A stretch of DNA of 11,970 nucleotides from Azoarcus sp. Its GTDB lineage: Bacteria; Pseudomonadota; Gammaproteobacteria; Burkholderiales; Rhodocyclaceae. Numbering within the stretch: position 1 is the first letter of the stretch; each line of letters opens with the position of its first letter. Under the pieces are notes generated by a model. That model was not told where the DNA came from. It made no database searches and saw only the letters and a list, made by a program, of their open reading frames with translations. The position numbers were made by a program, and so were the translations under genes. Of the stretch, positions 1 to 5,751 are shown piece after piece. The stretch covers positions 1-11,970 of the forward strand of contig JAIRNL010000089.1 in assembly GCA_031258035.1 (NCBI GenBank). The letters are read 5' to 3'.

Positions 1-298
1 TTGGCGTGCGCTTCCGCTGCTTTCAATCGTTCCCGAATCAAGTCCATGTCCGGTTTGGGGGTCGAGATGCCATGCGTCGATTTTTTCTGGAAACAATGAA
101 GCACATAAACCCATAAACCGTATCGCCGAATTCGGCGGTATAGACGGCACGGAACGCGCCGCCGCCCGAGCCTTCGACGACCTCAAGAACACCTGCCAAA
201 CCAAAGCCTTTCAACGGCCTGGCCTGTTCATGCTTCTTGCCAACCTGGGCTTGATGCAAGGCATAGCCAACGCAACGCTCCCTACAGCTTGCGCGGCG
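1..298 (-). pseudogene. Decayed Gp49/HigB-like (RelE/ParE superfamily) toxin gene, frameshifted
   Basis: The minus-strand translation from about 298 reads through GYALHQAQVGKKH, then PLKGFGLAGVLEVVE and FRAVYTAEFGDTVY. These are the family blocks of phage-derived Gp49-like/HigB toxins, mRNA interferases of the RelE/ParE fold. The frame then runs into unrelated residues and stops at 38. Family-like sequence resumes in another frame from about 103 to the window edge (LHCFQKKSTHGIS, then TPKPDMDLIRERLKAAEAHA). The break coincides with an 8-bp tandem duplication at 104-119; removing one copy joins the halves in frame. The 5' end is damaged too: an in-frame TGA lies at 299-301, and the usual N-terminal strand is not recognisable. 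The only intact open stretch would need a TTG start at 259. The gene may end just beyond position 1. In this family the antitoxin normally follows the toxin, so any partner would lie outside the window. Family assignment is from motif recall; loss of function is inferred. Confidence 0.75.
104..119. repeat. 8-bp tandem duplication (CATAAACC x2) inside the toxin pseudogene
   Basis: CATAAACC occurs twice back to back at 104-111 and 112-119, which reads GGTTTATG twice on the coding minus strand. With one copy, the coding strand reads D-T-V-Y-V-L-H-C-F-Q-K-K, the expected family sequence. With two copies the frame moves by +2 and ends early. Both copies are perfect, so the event may be recent or reversible by slipped-strand pairing. 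Confidence 0.9.
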
Positions 299-523
299 TC
301 ATGCCAGACGCGGGCGGGGGCGGTAGTTCATTCCTCAGTACAGATCCAGGCGCAATCGGGCGAAGTGGAAATCAGCGCGGCGAAGGGCTAGAATCGCCCG
401 GTTTTCCCCGCGTCGTCGTTTCTGGCTGGCATACGCGCCTGCCGGTGCCGTGTCGTCATGATATGGATGTTCTCGTATCCCGTCGCCGCGGGTCGAGAAC
501 CGAACCGACCTGGAGAATTTCCG
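299..523. other. Gene-free leader between toxin remnant and hisC
   Basis: No convincing gene is seen on either strand. A minus-strand ATG at 331-329, preceded by GAGGA, opens a 10-codon reading frame closed by the TGA at 299-301. It is in the frame of the toxin remnant and may be its damaged start. On the plus strand the stretch must carry the hisC promoter if transcription starts here, but I cannot point to a clear -35/-10 pair. The only firm signal is the ribosome binding site GGAGA at 512-516. Confidence 0.5.
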
Positions 524-1621
524 ATGAGCGTTGCCAGCCGCGCCCCCGCGCATATCCGTTCCCTGTCGCCGTACCAGCCGGGCAAGCCGGTTTCGGAGCT
601 GGCGCGCGAGACCGGCATTCCCGAATCCGATATCGTCAAGCTCGCCTCCAACGAGAATCCCTTCGGGATGAGCCGGAAGGCCAAAGCGGCAGCGGCGGCG
701 GCGCTGGACGAGGGCGCGCGCTACCCGGACGGCAACGCCTACGCGCTCAAGGCGGCGCTGGCGAAAAAATACGGCGTAGACAGGGCGCAACTGGTGATCG
801 GCAACGGCTCCAACGATGTGCTGGAAATCGCTACGCAAACTTTCCTCGCGCCCGGTGACGCAACGGTATTCGCGCAATATTCGTTCGCGGTCTATCCGCT
901 GGCGACCGTCGCGCGCGGCGCGCGCGGCATCCAGGTGCCAGCCAGGCATTACGGACACGACCTCGACGCGATGGCGGCGGCCATCGACGATACGGTGCGC
1001 ATCGTCTTCATCGCCAACCCCAACAATCCCACCGGCACTTTCCTGCCGGGCGGCGAGATCGAGGCTTTCCTTGCCCGCGTGCCGCAGGACGTGCTGGTGG
1101 TGCTCGATGAGGCTTACACCGAGTTTCTGCCGCCGGAAAAACGTTACGACGCCATCGCGTGGGTGGGGCGCTTTCCCAATCTGCTAGTGTCGCGCACGCT
1201 CTGCAAGGCTTATGGGCTCGCGGGCCTGCGGCTCGGCTATGGCGTCGCGCATCCGGAAGTGGCCGAGTTGATGAACCGGGTGCGGCAACCGTTCAACGCT
1301 TCGGGCGTCGCGCAGGCGGCGGCGGTCGCGGCGCTGGAGGACGAAGATTTCGTGCGCCAGGTTGCCGAAAACAACCGGCAGGGCATGGCGCAGTTAACCG
1401 CCGCGTTCGCCAACTTCGGACTCGAATGGATTCCGTCCTGCGGCAATTTCGTCACTGTCAGGGTCGGCGACGGGGCGCGGGTAAACCGGTTCCTGCTCGA
1501 ACAGGGGGTCATCGTGCGCCCCATCGGCGGCTACGGTATGCCCGAATGGCTGCGGGTGTCGATCGGCCTGCCCGCCGAAAACGCGCGCTTCATTGCGGCG
1601 CTGCGCGGCGCGCTGGCTTGA
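524..1621 (+). CDS. hisC: Histidinol-phosphate / aromatic amino acid aminotransferase (HisC family)
   Basis: PLP-dependent class I/II aminotransferase, 365 residues, a normal family length. It transfers an amino group from glutamate to imidazole-acetol phosphate (histidine pathway). Next to tyrA it probably also acts on phenylpyruvate or 4-hydroxyphenylpyruvate. Visible signatures: LASNENPFG at 40-48, the substrate-side YPDGNAYALK, NPNNPTG at 165-171, DEAY at 195-198, the PLP-binding lysine K228 in RTLCKAYGLAGLRLGYG, and R344 in LRVSIG. The residue before the lysine is Cys where Ser is usual. The start at 524 is chosen over the in-frame ATG at 458 because GGAGA lies 7 nt upstream and the protein then begins where HisC homologues do. 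tyrA follows after 12 nt, so the two are almost certainly co-transcribed. The beta/gammaproteobacterial hisC2 copy beside tyrA is a known arrangement; whether a second hisC exists elsewhere cannot be seen here. Confidence 0.95.
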   Translation: MSVASRAPAHIRSLSPYQPGKPVSELARETGIPESDIVKLASNENPFGMSRKAKAAAAAALDEGARYPDGNAYALKAALAKKYGVDRAQLVIGNGSNDVLEIATQTFLAPGDATVFAQYSFAVYPLATVARGARGIQVPARHYGHDLDAMAAAIDDTVRIVFIANPNNPTGTFLPGGEIEAFLARVPQDVLVVLDEAYTEFLPPEKRYDAIAWVGRFPNLLVSRTLCKAYGLAGLRLGYGVAHPEVAELMNRVRQPFNASGVAQAAAVAALEDEDFVRQVAENNRQGMAQLTAAFANFGLEWIPSCGNFVTVRVGDGARVNRFLLEQGVIVRPIGGYGMPEWLRVSIGLPAENARFIAALRGALA

Positions 1622-1633
1622 GGCGGAACGTCC

Positions 1634-2554
1634 ATGGCCCTGATCGGCAAATTGGTGATCTGCGGCGTCGGCCTCATCGGCGGCTCTTTCGCCCTGGCTC
1701 TGCGCGGAAAAGGCGAGGTGGGCCATGTGGTCGGCATGGGCCGCACGCGCGCCGCGCTCGAACGCGCGCGGGCGCTTGGGGCGATAGACGAAATCGCCAC
1801 CGATTGGGCGACGGCGCTGGAGGGCGCGGATTTCGTGCTGCTGGCGACGCCAGTGGGCCAGATCGACGAGGTCATGACGGCCATGGCGCCGCATCTGCAA
1901 ACGCAAACCATCGTATCCGACGTTGGCAGCACCAAGGGCGATGTCATTGCCGCCGCCTATCAGCGGCTCGACGCCCACTTGTCGCGGGTCGTGCCCGCGC
2001 ACCCCATTGCCGGGGCCGAAAAAAGCGGCGTGGAGGCCGCGAGCGCGGCGCTCTTCCACGGCAAGCGCACGGTGCTCACGCCCTTGCCGGAGAACGACGC
2101 CGCCGCCGTCGAACGGGTGCGGGCGGCGTGGCAGGTCTGCGGCGCGGCGGTGGTCGATATGTCGCCACAGGATCACGACCGCGTTTTCGCCGCCGTCAGC
2201 CACTTGCCGCACTTGCTCGCTTTCGGGCTTGTCCACGACCTTGCCGGTCGCGCCAACGCCGAACTGCTCTTTTCCCACGCAGCCAGCGGTTTCCGCGATT
2301 TCACCCGCATCGCCGGCAGCCACCCCGAAATGTGGCGCGACATCTGCCTCGCCAACCGGCAGGCACTGCTGGGCGAACTGGATCAATATCTGGGCGAGCT
2401 GGCGCTCATTCGCTCCCTGCTCCTTTCCGGTAACAGCGAGCGCCTCGAACAGCTTTTCAAGGAGGCGCGGCACGCGCGCATCGCCTGGGGCGAAGCGGCA
2501 GTCGGCACCGATGCTCAGGCTCGAACGGGCGACCGACTGCGGAGCGCGCGATGA
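1634..2554 (+). CDS. tyrA: Prephenate dehydrogenase (TyrA family)
   Basis: 306-residue cytoplasmic NAD(P)-dependent dehydrogenase that oxidatively decarboxylates prephenate to 4-hydroxyphenylpyruvate on the way to tyrosine; arogenate use is possible and cannot be excluded. The Rossmann motif GVGLIGGS is at 11-18, followed by LLATPVGQI near 69-77, SDVGSTKG at 95-102, HPIAGAEKSG at 123-132, and the helical half with QDHDRVFAAVSHLPH (179-193) and FRDFTRIAGSHPEMW (220-234). These are the conserved TyrA blocks in order. There is no fused chorismate mutase or ACT domain, so it is the monofunctional type. A GAGG at 1620-1623, overlapping the hisC stop codon, sits 10 nt before the ATG and can act as its ribosome binding site. 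aroA, the usual next gene in this cluster, is absent: a terminator begins 18 nt after the stop codon. Confidence 0.95.
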   Translation: MALIGKLVICGVGLIGGSFALALRGKGEVGHVVGMGRTRAALERARALGAIDEIATDWATALEGADFVLLATPVGQIDEVMTAMAPHLQTQTIVSDVGSTKGDVIAAAYQRLDAHLSRVVPAHPIAGAEKSGVEAASAALFHGKRTVLTPLPENDAAAVERVRAAWQVCGAAVVDMSPQDHDRVFAAVSHLPHLLAFGLVHDLAGRANAELLFSHAASGFRDFTRIAGSHPEMWRDICLANRQALLGELDQYLGELALIRSLLLSGNSERLEQLFKEARHARIAWGEAAVGTDAQARTGDRLRSAR

Positions 2555-2572
2555 AAGCTTGCCGTAAAAGAC

Positions 2573-2615
2573 GTAAAAACGCCGCCCGATGCGTCTTATC
2601 GGGCGGCGTTTTTAC
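2573..2615. terminator. Bidirectional intrinsic terminator, perfect 18-bp stem
   Basis: Arms 2573-2590 and 2598-2615 are exact reverse complements around a 7-nt loop (GCGTCTT). The GC-rich core GCCGCCCGAT is flanked by A5 on the left and T5 on the right, so a U-run follows the hairpin on either strand. It lies just after tyrA (stop 2554) and just after the convergent BrnA-like gene (stop 2635), and so insulates the two convergent units. Confidence 0.93.
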
Positions 2616-2634
2616 GGGTGTTGCCGTGGATCAG

Positions 2635-2865
2635 TTATTGCGCGCGCGGGTGCGTTTCCAGCCAGGCGCGCAGGATGGCGTTGAAGCGGACTTGCCAGTC
2701 CGGCCCCGTTGCCTGAAGACCCGTGACGACGTCGTCGTCCAGTTCTAAGGTGATTTCTTCTTGCAGGGGGTCGCGGGACGCCGCGCATGTGTCCGGATCG
2801 GCGAACACGGTAGCGATTTCGGAAGGTACGCGGGCAGCGTTTCCATGAGGGACAGGGACTTGCAT
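2635..2865 (-). CDS. Orphan BrnA-like antitoxin (ribbon-helix-helix type)
   Basis: 76-residue protein. Its C-terminal half, about 38-71, matches the BrnA antitoxin pattern: a beta strand ITLELDDDVV, then LQATGPDWQVRFNAILRAWLETH, equivalent to the family's ATGxGWQTRINxxLR helix-turn-helix core. The N-terminal half contains a VPSEIATVFADPDT stretch of the kind seen in this family. BrnA proteins neutralise the BrnT ribonuclease and repress their own operon. The ATG at 2865 is chosen because AGGAG lies 8 nt upstream; another ATG at 2870 is only 3 nt from it and opens a different frame. In brnTA operons the toxin gene precedes the antitoxin, but only about 210 nt separate this gene from yfaP, with no BrnT-like frame. 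It is therefore either a solitary antitoxin or a relic. Family call moderately sure; function inferred. Confidence 0.75.
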   Translation of the reverse strand: MQVPVPHGNAARVPSEIATVFADPDTCAASRDPLQEEITLELDDDVVTGLQATGPDWQVRFNAILRAWLETHPRAQ

Positions 2866-2972
2866 GACATGATCTCCTACGATATGGGCGACGCGGCTTT
2901 TTGTATCTGCGTCGTGTCGTTTTGTTTAACCGACAGTAATGGTCTCGCAGGAAGCATGCCAGCTTTTATCTG

Positions 2973-2991
2973 TTTGATTTTATTTATCAAA
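2973..2991. promoter_or_regulatory. Candidate operator: inverted repeat TTTGAT-N7-ATCAAA
   Basis: Arms 2973-2978 and 2986-2991 are reverse complements around an AT-only 7-nt centre. The repeat sits where transcription from the candidate promoter at 2991-3017 would begin, upstream of the BrnA-like gene. Autorepression by BrnA-type antitoxins at such sites is known for the family; binding here is inference, and short AT-rich inverted repeats also arise by chance. Confidence 0.35.
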
Positions 2992-3017
2992 TAATACCAC
3001 TCCTCTCAAAATGTAAA
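2991..3017 (-). promoter_or_regulatory. Candidate promoter for the BrnA-like gene
   Basis: Read on the minus strand, TTTACA (3017-3012) resembles a -35 element. After a 15-nt spacer comes TATTAT (2996-2991), preceded by TGG, giving an extended -10 of the TGnTATAAT kind. The spacer is short, but an extended -10 tolerates that. The segment is much more AT-rich than its surroundings. Transcription would start near 2985 and leave a leader of roughly 120 nt before the antitoxin start codon. Confidence 0.45.
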
Positions 3018-3079
3018 ATCCGGCGACAGTTGACGCGTGGATATTTTGTGTCATGACGTACCGTTCTGGAAAAATCGCT

Positions 3080-3943
3080 TCAGAAAACCAGGGTGCGGAA
3101 GTGGGTCAGTTCGCCAATCTTGCGTAACGGCAGGACGTGGCTCTCGCGGCGTTCGTTCGGCGTGTTTTCGTGCAGGATCAGCGTGAGACGGCAGGTGATG
3201 ATGGGTTTTTGCCGGGTGTTCTCGTCGAAGTGGTAGCCGGACGAGCCGAAGTTGCCCCAGTAATTGACGTAGAACAGATAGGGGCCGCGCAAGGGGGCGG
3301 TAACGGAAAAAATCTCTGGCCCCGCGCCGTCGACGCTATCGACATCCATGCCGCCGCCGCCTCTGAGCACCGGGTTCGACCAGGTGGCGTGCTGGCCATC
3401 GGGGGTGAGTACGTGCAGGTCGACTTCGGCCTGGTCGTCGTCCCACGAGAGGATGGCGCGTAGTTGCGCGCGCGGGCGCATGGGGTTGGATTCGTAGAAT
3501 TGCAGGCGTTGTATGGATTCGCCTTCCGGGCTGACGATTTCGATGCTGTTCGAGCCGGGGCCGAAAGCGTAGGGACGGGCAAAGTTGCCGTTCCCGTCGC
3601 TGTATAGCGGCATCGGGTTGCCATTGACGACCAGTGTCGGCGGTTTGCGCCCGGAGGCATTGGCGGTTTTGGCAGCCAGCCTGCCGCGGATGAGGGTGCG
3701 CCCGCTTTGCGCCCCCCGGTCGATCAGGTTGTAAGGGTAGGCGACAGCGGTCTCCTGGTTTTTGTCGGTGACGCCGCCGTGGTTCCAGCCGCCGACGGGC
3801 GAGGCGATGGGGGCGGCGGACGGCAGGCCGTCGAGCGCGGCGGCGGGCGGGGCCGGAAAGCATGCAGCCAGCAGGAGAAGGCCGGCGGCGAGGAGATTTC
3901 GCGCGGCGCCTCTTTCAGCGGGGGAAAGCGTTTGCTGTTTCAT
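3080..3943 (-). CDS. yfaP: YfaP-like DUF2135 protein, exported, possible lipoprotein
   Basis: 287 residues. The C-terminal two fifths form the DUF2135 domain: LSWDDDQAEVDLHVLTPDG at 165-183, GGGGMDVDSVDGAGPE at 195-210 and YVNYWGN at 225-231, a pattern shared by YfaP and related surface beta-sandwich domains. Before it lies a probable beta domain (about 83-150). The N terminus has a charged stretch, a hydrophobic core and LAAC (25-28), which fits a lipobox; cleavage after AAA36 by ordinary signal peptidase is the alternative. It is the last gene of the operon. Its start codon lies inside the end of yfaQ with a 29-nt overlap, and there is only a weak Shine-Dalgarno, so translational coupling is likely. 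No other ATG occurs before residue 111, and this start keeps the signal peptide. In Pseudomonas the gene at the equivalent operon position (magF) encodes a partner of the macroglobulin; the molecular role is unknown. Confidence 0.88.
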   Translation of the reverse strand: MKQQTLSPAERGAARNLLAAGLLLLAACFPAPPAAALDGLPSAAPIASPVGGWNHGGVTDKNQETAVAYPYNLIDRGAQSGRTLIRGRLAAKTANASGRKPPTLVVNGNPMPLYSDGNGNFARPYAFGPGSNSIEIVSPEGESIQRLQFYESNPMRPRAQLRAILSWDDDQAEVDLHVLTPDGQHATWSNPVLRGGGGMDVDSVDGAGPEIFSVTAPLRGPYLFYVNYWGNFGSSGYHFDENTRQKPIITCRLTLILHENTPNERRESHVLPLRKIGELTHFRTLVF

Positions 3944-5717
3944 GGGAAGTGGTTCCGTCCGTCAGGCGGCGCGCCCATTGTTCGATGAGTTCCTCGTCGT
4001 GGCCGGAGGGGTGATGGCGCAGGCCGAGGTGCAGGTACTCGTGAGCCAGTGTGATGCGATCTTCGACCGTCTTCAGGCCGCGCATGTGGATGCGCCCCCT
4101 GTCCTGCTCGGAAAACGGCGTGCCGTGCGACAGCAGGCAGACTTGTGGCGAGGCTGGCTCCTCGAAGCCTTGCAGGCGTTCGCGCAGGATGCGCTGCCAC
4201 CGGGGGGCGTGCGCCGCGAGCCAGGTTTCGGCGCTGGCAAAACGCCGGCAGGGGATGCCCGCCGGGTCGTGGGCCGCGGCGAGACTGGTTTCGGGGAAAG
4301 CCTTGCGCAGGATGAGATCCCACGGTTCCCCGGCGCGGTCGGCGGCAACGGCGGCTGTCCATGCCATGCGGTTCCTGGATGGGGTGTGGCTGTGATAGCC
4401 GACCGGCGCGCCGACGAGTACGAGTCCGGAGGTGAAGCCGGCAATGGCGCGGGCTGTCGCGCCGGGCGGCTTGGGGGATACCCGCTGCGCATGGCTGCTG
4501 TCTTCGATGGCGAGGCAGTTGCCTTGCTTTTTTGCTTCGTTCAGCAGATAGCTGCGGATGACGACCGACAGGGCGCGCGCGGCGCCGGTCTGGGTCGCGT
4601 CGGCCTCGCGTTCGATGACGCGGGCGACGTAGTCGTCGATGCCGAAGCGTCCTTCGAGGCGGTCGCGGCCGTTTTCCCGCGTCAGGGTGAATTCGCCGTC
4701 GGCCTCCAGCGATACCGCGACGCCGTTTTGAAAGCGCGCGACGTGGCGGCCACGCAGGGCGCCTTCCGGCGCGGGTTTGCCGTCCGTCCGTTCAAGCGCG
4801 AACGGATGGCGCGCGAAAAAATCCACTTTCACGCAGCCGGGCATCGCGGCGGCGTTTTCCGGCGACAGCGTTCCCGACAGGGCGGCAGCCAGCGTCGCGC
4901 CGTGGCGCGCCATGACTTGTTGTCCCGTGCCTTCGCCCGCGAACCATACCGGCCGGTCGTCTCCCAGCCAGCCAGCGCCGCCGCCGTAGCGGATGCCGGG
5001 GTCGTCAGGACGGTGCCAGGAGAAGGTCTTGACCCGCAACTGGCTGCCCAGGCCGCGCGCCAGATCCGTTGCTCGCAGGGCGGCATCCGCGCCGTTGTCG
5101 AACAGGCGCGCGAGCAGGACGGCCGCGGCCGCCTTGCGCGCCGACAGGGGGGCGGCGGCGAGCGCGTGCAGGATGCTGGCTGGAGAAACCACGGTTTCCG
5201 GTTTCAGCGCGCCGAGATCGGCCAACCAGGGCGCATGGGTGCGCACGCCGGGGCGGGCTTCCCAGAATTCGCGCCACGCCCGCGCGTCGATGCCGAGGCG
5301 TCCGGGGGCGAAAAACAGTCCGCACGAGCGCACCAGCGCCGCGTCCAGGCCGATGCCCTGGCCGGGGGTGCAGCAGTAGGTTTCTTCGAGGCGGTGCGCG
5401 CGGGCGGCGGCGGAAGCGCCCGCCATGCCGGTGCAGACGTAGTCCGGCGCGGGGCGGCGTTCCTCGACCAGCCAGAGGTAGACGAAGAGTTTCCACAGGC
5501 TGCCGAGCGGGGCGCGGGCGGCGAAAGGCGTTTGCGGGGGGCGTGCGAGCGGTTTGCCCGCGGCATCGAACGCGCGCCATGTCAGTTCGCCGGGTTCGCC
5601 GCCGAGCCAGAGGATTTCCAGCGCCGGGGCGGGGTCGCCGCCCGGCGCGGCCCGCGCGCCGAGGCAGCAGCAGGCGGCGAGCGCGGCGAGCGCGGCGCGC
5701 AGGGGCGAAATCGTCAT
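3915..5717 (-). CDS. yfaQ: YfaQ-like DUF2300 protein with PBP-like, SpoIID-like and HExxH modules
   Basis: 600-residue exported protein recognised as the DUF2300/YfaQ family by operon position and sequence. A signal peptide covers about 1-24 (ARA cleavage site; LAAC at 13-16 could instead be a lipobox). The rest looks modular. About 30-280 carries S73-L-W-K76, S131-C-G and K230-T-F, with gaps of 58 and 99 residues, the order and spacing of the SxxK/SxN/KTG motifs of penicillin-binding proteins. About 320-480 resembles SpoIID: GIDDYVARVIEREA, with E371 as the candidate catalytic glutamate, and VVIRSYLL. The C terminus has H559-E-Y-L-H563 and H569, a potential zinc site, then DEE. Eight cysteines are seen after the signal peptide. 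Expected location is the periplasm. The start is 34 nt after yfaS; a GTG at 5732 is an alternative. The family name is firm; the three module calls are my motif reading. Confidence 0.87.
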   Translation of the reverse strand: MTISPLRAALAALAACCCLGARAAPGGDPAPALEILWLGGEPGELTWRAFDAAGKPLARPPQTPFAARAPLGSLWKLFVYLWLVEERRPAPDYVCTGMAGASAAARAHRLEETYCCTPGQGIGLDAALVRSCGLFFAPGRLGIDARAWREFWEARPGVRTHAPWLADLGALKPETVVSPASILHALAAAPLSARKAAAAVLLARLFDNGADAALRATDLARGLGSQLRVKTFSWHRPDDPGIRYGGGAGWLGDDRPVWFAGEGTGQQVMARHGATLAAALSGTLSPENAAAMPGCVKVDFFARHPFALERTDGKPAPEGALRGRHVARFQNGVAVSLEADGEFTLTRENGRDRLEGRFGIDDYVARVIEREADATQTGAARALSVVIRSYLLNEAKKQGNCLAIEDSSHAQRVSPKPPGATARAIAGFTSGLVLVGAPVGYHSHTPSRNRMAWTAAVAADRAGEPWDLILRKAFPETSLAAAHDPAGIPCRRFASAETWLAAHAPRWQRILRERLQGFEEPASPQVCLLSHGTPFSEQDRGRIHMRGLKTVEDRITLAHEYLHLGLRHHPSGHDEELIEQWARRLTDGTTSHETANAFPR

Positions 5718-5751
5718 GCCGGGCCGAAACACCGTTGCGTCCCGCGCGCTT

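Noticed and set aside
335..958. Minus-strand open frame opposite the hisC start
   Set aside because: Arg-rich low-information translation overlapping a well-supported gene.
2551..2748. Plus-strand ORF starting ATGA at the tyrA stop
   Set aside because: It runs through the 18-bp terminator hairpin and then antisense to the BrnA-like gene; no homology recognised.
2761..2994. Plus-strand ORF of 77 codons opposite the antitoxin and its leader
   Set aside because: It is the complement of the antitoxin gene followed by the AT-rich promoter region; the hydrophobic tail comes from T-rich DNA.
3001..3079. Possible terminator after yfaP
   Set aside because: Only a short T-run and the 8-bp palindrome GTCATGAC (3051-3058) are present; no stem followed by a U-tract is convincing.
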